Position numbers and translations under genes: made by a program
In this document: positions 1-6,077 of the stretch, piece by piece
Numbering within the stretch: the stretch's first letter is position 1
How the letters are laid out: every line of letters begins with the position of its first letter
Notes under the pieces: model-generated
What the model was told of the DNA's origin: nothing
The model's database searches: none
Seen by the model: the letters and a program-made list of their open reading frames with translations, nothing else
Assembly (NCBI GenBank): GCA_002721375.1
Contig: PBKH01000059.1
Span: forward strand, 25,212-31,288
From: Verrucomicrobiales bacterium
GTDB lineage: Bacteria; Verrucomicrobiota; Verrucomicrobiia; Limisphaerales; UBA1096
Direction of reading: 5' to 3'
Length of the DNA stretch: 6,077 bases

Positions 1-728
1 ACGTAATCTGGAGGAACAAGCACGAAGAGGCTGTTTGTATCTTGATGCGGCCAGATTCTAATTAAGCGAACCATTTGACTGCTGGTAAGCCCCGGCTTTG
101 GATTCAGGCTTAACATCCGCTCGACCATATCCTCGAGCATGCTGGCAACGTCTTCTGCTTCCCCAAATTTCAGGGGAAACAATTGAATCTCTCCGAGACG
201 ATCCTGAACCTCACTTGAAGTGTCCAGCATGGTGATCAGTTCTTCAGTCAATGACTCTAGAGCCGGTGGAACTACGGCGAGGACGGTATTGCTGTCTGTG
301 TGTGACCAAAATCGTACTGAATATTGACGAGCACGCCGCTCGTCATCAGATCCGGGGGTCAACATGGCCATGCGATCAACAATATCCTCAACCACTCTGG
401 CCAAGTTTGAAGCAGAGGCATGCTTTACCGGATAAACCTTGAGTTCTCCCTGCTGCATTGCTTCTTCTGACTTTTGATCCAGCATGGGCAAAAGTTTTTC
501 CACCAGCGCAAACTGTCGAGGCGGCACAAGCACAAACAATGATTTTGTCTCTTCGTTTCCCCAAACCTTTACGGAAAAACGGCGACGGAATCTGTCTCGA
601 TCGTCGCCGGGCATGAGATTCAGTACACGCTCAATCATGTCCTCAAGAGTTTCACTTACGGACTTAACTTCTCCGTTCTCAAGCTTGTAGATTCGGATAT
701 CTACACCCCCTTCTGTCTCCGCTTTAAT
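1..728 (-). repeat. C-terminal-side 85-residue subtype, R24 to R26 (last one cut)
   Basis: Residues 1784-2025. Three successive units share a long first helix ([LV]-E-D-[MI]-[IV]-[ED]-R at 1811, 1896 and 1981), a Pro-containing loop, a strand with a conserved Trp (W1839, W1924, W2009) and a closing strand ending V-P-P (1851-1853, 1936-1938, 2021-2023). All three landmarks repeat at exactly 85 residues (255 bp). The strand S-L-F-V-L-V-P-P is identical in R24 and R26; R25 has T-V-L-A-V-V-P-P. These are still secretin N-type modules but form a clear separate subfamily. R26 runs off the window after V-P-P-D-Y, so more copies, a different domain or the pore domain may follow. Confidence 0.82.
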
Positions 729-3700
729 GTCAAGTTTAAGGATTAATTCTTTAATAGATTTCACTCGTTCCGCTGGCCCTACAATCACTAGACTGTTGGA
801 GTTGACCTCCGGGGTTACTGTCACTTCCGGCTTGTTTTCACTTGAACCGCTACTGCGATAGGAACTGCTCCGGCTACTGGAAGAAGAGCTTCGGATGCGC
901 TCTCCGCCTTCAAGTGCGCGGTTTACTGCATCTGCTACCGAAGCCGCCTCTGCTTTTTCAAGGTGGACGACTTCCATTACGGATGTCTCGGATCGATCCA
1001 TTTTCTCGAGTGTCTGTACCAGTTCCTCCGCCATGTTTAACTGATATGGCGTGCCTTGCACGATGACGGCGTTTATGGCGGTAGCTGAGGTGACCTTGGC
1101 CTTGGGTTTTTGTGACGAACTACGGCTATACCGAGAGCGGTAATAACTACTACTCCGATAACTGCTGCTAGATGAAGTGTCTTCTGCATCCAGCATCTCT
1201 CGTAGTACCTTGGCTGTTTCATCAGACCTGCCCCTGGTCAGGCGGAAAGTCTTGATGCCGTGCATTACTTCTGCAGCAGATTGAAAGTCCTGAATCAGCT
1301 TTTCAATCCGCTTAAATTGATCGGCAGTGGCTGCTACAAGCAAGTGCCGTGTGTCGTCGTCTGCTTCAAACTTGGGCTGGATGGTTCCTCCAGGTGTGCC
1401 GCTGGGGCGCTCGAATATATTATTCAGCGCCTCTGCCAAGTCGTCTGTATCGCCCTCAGGCAAACGATAGGAACGCACTTCAACCTCCCCGGTGAAGGTC
1501 GGGGCATCCAGTTTTTTTACCAGTTCAGCCACTTTTGCTAAGTCCACCGGCTGACCGGATACCACGATCGATTTGTCATCTGCCGAGGCGGTTACAGACA
1601 GTTTTAGTGCGGCATCAGTTCGTTCCAGTTCTGAGGCGAATACATTGGCGATGATACTCATTACCGATATTGCGGAACCATTCTCGAGAGCATGTACCAC
1701 CATTTTGCGTTCGTCGCTCGCAGTTTCCTGGTCAAGCTTAGTTATGACTTCCTTTATCAATGGAAGTTGGCGTATGTTTGCCGTCACTATTAGGCGGTTT
1801 CCGCTTGCATCCGGGAGGATCATTGCATCCGAATCACCCAGATCATTTTTCCCTTTCATTTGATCTAGATAGACCTCCTTGGCTTGCAGTGCCGCCGCAT
1901 CGGCAGGGGAGTTCACCAAAGTAAAAACCTGAACTGCTCGGTCTGGTTTATCTGTCAGGTTATCCAATTGCTCAATGATGACCGTTGCCGCCTGTAAATC
2001 TTCAGGTTCACCTGAAATAATCAATGTGTTGCTCTTTGGGTCGGCCGCTGCACTAATATTAGCCAGTGAACTTTGTATTAAAGTTGCCACCTGTGACGCC
2101 TCATTTGCCTTCAACTTAAAGACCCGCGTTCCAGCGGTTTGCAGGCTAACCTGATCTATTTGGGAAATAAGTTCTTCGAGTACCGGTAATTCATTGTCCG
2201 GTGCCATAATTATCAAACGGTTAGTTGCTGAGTCTGGTAGTACCAGCACCTCCTCTGCGTTGGATTTTGGGCTGTCTTTGAGTTTTTCTTGGTATAGTTG
2301 GGTAACTGTTGAAGCCAACGTTGAAGCCTGTGAGTTTTTCAAATCATAAACACGAGTGATTCGCGGCCGAGGCTTTCCTTTATTTATTCCCAATTCAGCA
2401 ATGATTTTCTCAATGGCGAATACGTGTTCACGTCGGCCGCTTACGATTAACGTTGAAGAACCGGGATCAGAAATAATCTTGGCATCGGGAGGATCCTGCT
2501 CGTTGCCCTCATAGCGATCAGCGTATAGTTGTTGTACCAATGGTTGAAGCCGTTCCACTTCGGAGGCATTTCCTATCTTGATCAATTTGACCGAGCGTTC
2601 CTCCCGGTCCTCTGGGCTATCTAAAACCTCAAGAAGGGCCTTAACCCGCTTGGCCAAGTCTTTCGGTGCATCCATGAACAACGAACGCCCGTTTGTCGAT
2701 GGGGTCAGGATGAGTTTGCGATTAGACTCTGTACTCGCCATTTCAACGCTGAACACCTGGCTCAGCACGGTCATTGCTTCTGTCCCATTAATATGTTCCA
2801 GCTCCAGTGACTTGCTCTCTCGGATGGGGGTTGCCGTTGCCTGCAACTCTTTCACTAGTTTTTCAATTATCTCCAAGTGCTTTTTTCTCGCTGAAACAAT
2901 TAGGTTGCCAGAAACCGCATCCGACATAATTTGAGCGTCAGGAGGATTTTGCTCATTACCTTGATAACGATCTGTGTAAAGTTTTTGTACCAGTGGTTGA
3001 AGTCGTTCCACCTCGGCAGCATCTCCTAAATTGATCAATTTGACCGAGCGATCCTGTTGATCACCAGGTCTGTCTAAAATCGCAAGAAGGGATTCCACAC
3101 GCTTGGCCAAGTCATCCGGAGCATCCATGAACAACGAACGTCCGTTTGCCGATGGGGTTAGGATCAGTTTTAGGGTGGACTCTGTGCTTGCCATCTCAAC
3201 GCTGAACACTTGGCTAAGCACGTTCATTGCTTCGACTCCATTGATATGTTCCAGATCCAGTGATTTGCTTTCGCGGGCTGAACGATTTGTGTCATCGGCC
3301 TTCGCTTGTTCGATAAGTAGTTTGATTTCCTCAATATGCTTCGGCTTGGCCACAACGATCAGGCGTCGATTGACAGAATCAGTGAGGAAGCTGGCGTCTG
3401 CAGGGTCATTGACCAATCCCTCGTGTCGGCTTTGGTAAATTTGCTCGACCATTTTGCTGATCGAATCCAATTCATCATTCATGGAAAAAAGAAACGATTC
3501 CGTGACCTTTTCAATCGTTTTCATAGGGGAATCGAGTTCGGACGCCATCTCACGTATTTCGGATATTTGGGATGGCGTTCCCATGACCACTACCTGTTTG
3601 CTGTTTGCCCCAACGAGGATCGAAGCCGGAATCCCTGGCAATCCAGCGACCTTGGCTTCATAGGCGCTGGTTAGGACCGGCACCAGTAGCGTTCCGTCAC

Positions 3701-6077
3701 CATGTTCCAACTCAATCACTGCCACATCGCGGGTGGATGACTCTGGCGAAGTAAGCAATCCGTTCACGACTTGCTGGGCTTGGGGCATCCATTTGGTCGG
3801 TGAAACGATGATCAGTCGTTTGCCGGTTGGTTCATTTAAAAAACTGACGTCACTGTTGCCCTCGACACCGCGCATTTGTGATCCCCAAACTCGACCGGCT
3901 AATTGCGCAAGCTTTTCTCCTTCGGCATTAGGGAGTTCGATTACCTTTAAATCTTTGGGCGTGAGGGGGTTTCCAACATCTAATTGCTCTACGATCATTC
4001 CCACTGCCTGAATGTCTTCTGGTTCTCCAGCAACAATCAGTAAGTTGCTAATTTCGTCTGCGGCAACATTGATGCGTGGTCGTGTTTGGCCTCTTGAGTC
4101 GGTCGTTACAAAGGTTCGATTAATGATTTCGGAAATCTTTTTTGCATCTCCAGAAATGATTTTAAATATACGGTTGCCGGCTGACTGGCGGGTGGTTGAA
4201 TCGAGCTGCTTCACCAGTCTGTCTATCTCTTCTATTTCTTCGGGTTGGCCGGTAATGATTAGTCGGTTTGATGACTCATCAGAAATAATTTTTGATTTAG
4301 TTTCATAGTTTTCGCCGAGTCGGTCCTTCATCAGGGTGGTGAACAATTCGGTAACCAGGGAAGCAACCTTGGAAACTTCAGCGGCGCGCAATTCAAGAAT
4401 TCGAAGCTCCATCGGTTTTGATGGATTGCCACCGTCAAGTTCACGAATGACAGCTTCAGCCGAGGAAACTGACTTTTCAGCGCCAGTAAGGATTAGGCTG
4501 TTGCTTGCATCATCAACAATCATATTTACCCTAGTTCGACCATTTCCTGCATTGAAACTTTTTTCAATCAGTCCAGAAATATTTTGTGCGCGAGCCGATT
4601 CAAGACGAATAACCTGAGTAACTCTCTGCCCGCCACTTTTCCCCTTAGATGGTCCAAGCATCCTGATCAAACCTTCAACGCGACTGACCTCTTTCTGGGG
4701 GCCGCTGATGATCACACGATCATTCTCCTGATCAGCGAGAATTGTGGCTGCATTTGCCTGTCGGTCAGGGTTGTCTCTAATCTGATCCTGATAAAGCTTA
4801 CTAATATTTTTAACGGTGTCAGTCGCTTGTCCGACTGGTACTTCCACAAACTTGAATTGATGTGGTCCCAGATCCTGCCGCCCCTCATTAAAATTCGATG
4901 CCAGTTCTGTCACTTGCTGGTATTCCGATTCCGTGCCGACAACTATCAGTCGCCCCCCGTTTTTGTCGGCGAAAACCTCCGGACTTGAACCGTCGTCTGT
5001 CACTTGTTTGTCAAACAGTCTCTTGACTAGTTCCAGCAATTCATCCGCATTGCGATCCTTAAGCCTAACAACATGAATTTGCCGCTCAACGGGCTCGGGA
5101 GCAGCGGTGACCGTTGCCACTATCTGTTCAATGACTTTAAATTGTTCGGTAGTGGCGGTTATTATCAGGCGGCTTCCGGGTTCATCCGGCAGTATCAGCG
5201 GTTTTGGTTGCCGAACAAACTTCGGGTCCTGCATTCGTTGCTCAATAAGCTTCTGTATTGATTGAAGAATTTGACTGAAGCTGCCCGGTTCGCGCCTCGG
5301 CAGACTCATGGCGCGGATTTCTCTTTCCACAAACAACGATTCAGTAGATTGGTATTCGTCGAGAAACTTTATAATACGACCGTGCTGTTCTTCGGTCGAT
5401 AATACGATTAGTCGTTTGCCGCCCGTGTCCTCGATGATTTGCGGTTTCGGTCCTTGGCTTGGCCTGTCTTCCTGAAAGATCCTCGTGATCATTGGAAGGA
5501 TCTTGCGTGTGTCCGCACCATCAAGGTTCACAAATCGCATTGTTTGCTTTGCTAAATCTGGAAGCACGTCTAACGATTGTACCACCTGCGCAATGGAATC
5601 GTGCTGCGCTGCGTTGGCTGTGACGATCACGCGGTTATTTGCTTTGTCTTCAATCAGGCGCGGTTTGGGTTGATTGCGAAACGGCGTTTCGGTCATCCTT
5701 TCATTTACCAACGACTCGATGTCGCGATAAATCTGATCCACTTTCCGGTTTGCAAGCGGGAGCATCTCCGTGGTTCGCGGCTTGTTGGGGGATTTGCCTT
5801 CGTCAAGTTCAGTGATCAGTTTTGCTATTTGCAGAAGATGATCCGGCTTTGCTCTAACAATCAGTCTGTTTGTGTTTTGGTCCTTTAATATGATTGCATC
5901 CGCCGGACCGATGCCAGCTTCGTTAACCTGTTCCTTGTATAATTGCTCAACTAATGGAGTAATACGGGCAAGCTCTTCATTATCAAGCAGTTCAAAAATG
6001 CGTGTTTGGCGTGCAATGATTGGTTCAAGCCCTTGTTCAAGCTGACTAATAATGTCCTCAGCGGTTTGGACATCGCC
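1..6077 (-). CDS. Giant secretin N-domain repeat protein, partial at both ends
   Basis: One minus-strand frame is open for all 2,025 codons (first codon 6077-6075), with no stop, start or frameshift. The protein is a tandem array of about 26 modules of 64 to 96 residues, most near 75. Each has a predicted strand-helix-strand first half, then a D-x-x-x-N-R-L-I-V type strand, then a helix ending L-D. Clear examples are residues 66-92, 600-626 and 1283-1308. This matches the N1/N2/N3 domain of GspD/PilQ secretins (Secretin_N), which stack as periplasmic rings below the outer-membrane pore. Normal secretins are about 600-800 residues with two to four such domains, so this protein is far outside the usual size. 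No N0 domain, signal peptide, membrane segment or secretin pore domain is visible; they could lie beyond either end. I saw no cysteine, which suits an exported protein. Family assignment is strong. The role is uncertain: it could be an extended secretin vestibule, a scaffold, or an envelope or surface protein. No neighbours are visible, so operon context is unknown. Confidence 0.9.
840..890 (-). other. Ser/Arg-rich loop in R23
   Basis: Residues 1730-1746 read as six Ser, then R-S-S-S-Y-R-S-S-G-S-S. The position within the module is the same as the loop in R22, after the helix V-N-R-A-L-E-G-G-E-R-I-R and before the strand E-V-T-V-T. Both loops contain S-S-S-Y-R-S-S, which implies they arose together by unit duplication or were copied from one another. 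Serine codons are mixed (AGC, TCT, TCC, AGT, TCA), so this is not a simple trinucleotide expansion. Confidence 0.8.
1110..1178 (-). other. Ser/Arg/Tyr-rich loop in R22
   Basis: Residues 1634-1656 are almost entirely Ser, Arg and Tyr, with S-S-S-S-S-Y-R-S-S-S-Y-Y-R-S-R at 1635-1649. The stretch follows the first helix (V-L-R-E-M-L-D-A-E-D) and precedes the strand that starts K-P-K-A-K-V-T. It therefore sits in the loop where other units have a short charged or Pro-containing turn. It is probably disordered and positively charged. Flexible Ser/Gly-rich loops are known in N domains of GspD secretins, but the Arg and Tyr content here is unusual. Function unknown. Confidence 0.8.
1506..2387 (-). 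repeat. Repeat block R17 to R20, related to R8 to R11
   Basis: Residues 1231-1524. R17 to R20 resemble R8 to R11 unit by unit and in the same order. R18 shares T-A-G-T-R-V-F-K-L with S-A-G-N-R-I-F-K-I of R9. It also shares S-N-T-L-I-I-S-G-E-P-E-D-L-Q-A with S-N-L-L-I-V-A-G-E-P-E-D-I-Q-A, both followed by E-Q-L-D; 16 of the last 24 residues are identical. R19 and R10 both have a Q-M-[RK]-G motif after the first helix. R20 and R11 both have an L-E-[HN]-G stretch. The four-unit correspondence is by eye; R9/R18 is the strong part and the others are weaker. Confidence 0.6.
2391..2822 (-). repeat. Copy 2 of 453-bp-period tandem duplication (R15-R16)
   Basis: Residues 1086-1229, the downstream partner of residues 935-1078 with no indels. 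The first half (R15 against R13) is about 57 of 68 identical. The second half (R16 against R14) is about 48 of 76 identical, with most differences in its last 27 residues, after the shared S-D that precedes the L-I-V strand. It is followed directly by R17, which belongs to the same subtype as R16, so the regular alternation breaks here. In-frame duplication by slippage or unequal recombination is the simplest explanation. Confidence 0.9.
2844..3275 (-). repeat. Copy 1 of 453-bp-period tandem duplication (R13-R14)
   Basis: Residues 935-1078, starting R-E-S-K-S-L-D-L-E-H-I-N-G. It aligns without gaps over 144 residues to residues 1086-1229. By eye about 105 of 144 residues are identical. The DNA is also clearly similar: the 20-base plus-strand run gcatccatgaacaacgaacg at 3121-3140 recurs exactly 453 bases away at 2668-2687. 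This is the closest pair of units in the window and so probably the most recent amplification event. The second-subtype half (R13) has L-S-Q-V-F-S-V-E-M-A-S and N-G-R-S-L-F-M-D-A-P in place of the usual N-R-L-I-V strand. Confidence 0.9.
4890..6077 (-). repeat. N-terminal-side repeat block, R0 to R5
   Basis: Residues 1-396. The window opens in the last helix of R0. R1 has the clearest signature (N-T-N-R-L-I-V-R-A-K-P at 68-78, then L-I-T-E-L-D at 87-92). R2 reads N-N-R-V-I-V-T-A-N and R3 reads G-K-R-L-I-V-L-S-T. R2 and R4 carry a longer first helix, with R-D-I-E-S-L-V-N-E-R and Q-S-I-Q-K-L-I-E-Q-R, followed by a shared Q-P-K-P stretch (residues 136-139 and 290-293) before the next strand. This suggests R2 and R4 are more closely related to each other than to their neighbours. 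R4 and R5 end without the usual L-D (V-A-T-V and A-S-N-F). The start of the gene is upstream of 6077 and not visible. Confidence 0.75.

Larger units (their letters stand above)
729..1505 (-). repeat. Repeat block R21 to R23, with two low-complexity loops
   Basis: Residues 1525-1783. R21 keeps the module pattern (R-H-L-L-V-A-A-T-A-D-Q-F then I-E-K-L-I-Q-D-F), with a Gly/Pro-rich loop P-S-G-T-P-G-G-T at 1558-1565. R22 (96 residues) and R23 (89 residues) are longer because each carries a Ser/Arg/Tyr-rich insertion between the first helix and the following strand. R22 closes with A-I-N-A-V-I-V-Q-G-T-P and an extended end E-K-M-D. R23 closes with S-N-S-L-V-I-V-G-P-A-E and L-I-L-K-L-D. This block separates the alternating array from the C-terminal 85-residue subtype. 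Confidence 0.7.
2388..4889 (-). repeat. Alternating two-subtype block, R6 to R16
   Basis: Residues 397-1230. Two subtypes broadly alternate. The first (R6, R8, R10, R12, R14, R16) usually has a helix ending in L-Y, L-F or I-Y, a charged loop that often contains D-x-P or P-P-D, and then the D-x-x-x-N-R-L-I-V strand. The second (R7, R9, R11, R13, R15) has a helix ending around F and closes with motifs such as S-N-L-L-I-V-A-G-E-P-E-D. A natural building block is therefore a pair of about 150 residues (about 450 bp). The subtype split was made by eye and is less certain for R10 to R12, where both halves have diverged. In a ring-stack model the pairs would alternate two kinds of ring; that is inference. 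Confidence 0.65.
3..6077 (-). repeat. Tandem array of secretin N-type modules, R0 to R26
   Basis: Units were cut just after the closing L-D of each module; edges are approximate to a few codons. R0 6027-6077 (tail only), R1 5802-6026, R2 5568-5801, R3 5358-5567, R4 5097-5357, R5 4890-5096, R6 4656-4889, R7 4434-4655, R8 4200-4433, R9 3978-4199, R10 3753-3977, R11 3531-3752, R12 3300-3530, R13 3072-3299, R14 2841-3071, R15 2619-2840, R16 2388-2618, R17 2154-2387, R18 1962-2153, R19 1731-1961, R20 1506-1730, R21 1284-1505, R22 996-1283, R23 729-995, R24 477-728, R25 222-476, R26 3-221 (last helix missing). The closing signature is recognisable in every unit, though N-R-L-I-V varies, for example to G-R-S-L-F in R13 and R15 and to S-L-F-V-L in R24 and R26. 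Most copies are diverged at the protein level, so the array is old overall with some younger duplications inside it. Confidence 0.88.

Noticed and set aside
840..1178. Serine-rich region as a domain boundary or the end of one protein and start of another
   Set aside because: Both loops are inside modules that resume the expected strand and closing helix, and no stop or credible start with a ribosome binding site lies nearby.
2578..3438. Two similar plus-strand frames (2578-2934 and 3103-3438) that share a protein stretch
   Set aside because: Their similarity only mirrors the 453-bp tandem duplication of the minus-strand gene. They are not a duplicated gene pair.
2388..4889. Internal Met codons as starts of separate smaller genes
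   Set aside because: There are many in-frame ATG codons but no stop before any of them, so nothing supports a separate start.
4584..4988. Plus-strand open frame of 134 codons, the longest on that strand
   Set aside because: It lies fully antisense to R5 to R7 of the giant gene, has no recognisable domain, and its product is rich in residues expected from reading the complementary strand. The minus-strand frame is continuous and has repeated domain signatures.
1..6077. Possible CRISPR array, satellite or non-coding tandem repeat
   Set aside because: The periodicity is at protein level, about 225 bp per unit with diverged DNA and a fully open frame. There are no short identical repeats with unique spacers.
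1..6077. Frameshift or pseudogene in a long repetitive gene
   Set aside because: Every unit from R0 to R26 is read in the same frame with no stop, and the module pattern is kept throughout.

Overview
The whole 6,077-base window is one uninterrupted minus-strand reading frame. Reading the reverse complement from base 6077 gives 2,025 sense codons plus two leftover bases, with no stop. There is no start codon that can be assigned and no stop codon, so both ends of the gene lie outside the window: the N-terminus beyond 6077 and the C-terminus beyond base 1. There is no intergenic DNA, RNA gene, mobile element or regulatory site. All plus-strand open frames, the longest 134 codons, are antisense shadows of this gene.

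The protein is a very long tandem array of a module of about 75 residues. Each module ends in a signature close to D-x-x-[ST]-N-R-L-I-V-x-[AG]-x-P, then a helix, then I-x-x-L-[IV]-x-x-L-D. This is the hallmark of the secretin short N-terminal domain, the N1/N2/N3 ring-building domain of GspD and PilQ type outer-membrane secretins (Pfam Secretin_N family). Ordinary secretins carry about two to four such domains. I count 25 complete copies, one nearly complete copy and one tail fragment. Units are called R0 to R26 in protein order, so high coordinates come first.

Region by region: R0 to R5 (4890-6077) are diverged copies. R6 to R16 (2388-4889) mostly alternate between two subtypes, and include a clear internal tandem duplication with a 453-bp period (2391-3275). 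R17 to R20 (1506-2387) look like a second, older copy of the four-unit block R8 to R11. R21 to R23 (729-1505) include two copies with Ser/Arg/Tyr-rich loops. R24 to R26 (1-728) form a distinct C-terminal subtype with a strict 85-residue period, a conserved Trp and a V-P-P motif. No cysteine was found in the 2,025 residues.

Giant proteins annotated as containing secretin N-terminal domains are best known to me from Planctomycetes, Verrucomicrobia and related bacteria. The base composition is near half GC and the standard code is used. The assignment to that group is a tentative inference. Whether the protein ends in a real secretin pore domain, and whether it has a signal peptide, cannot be seen here.
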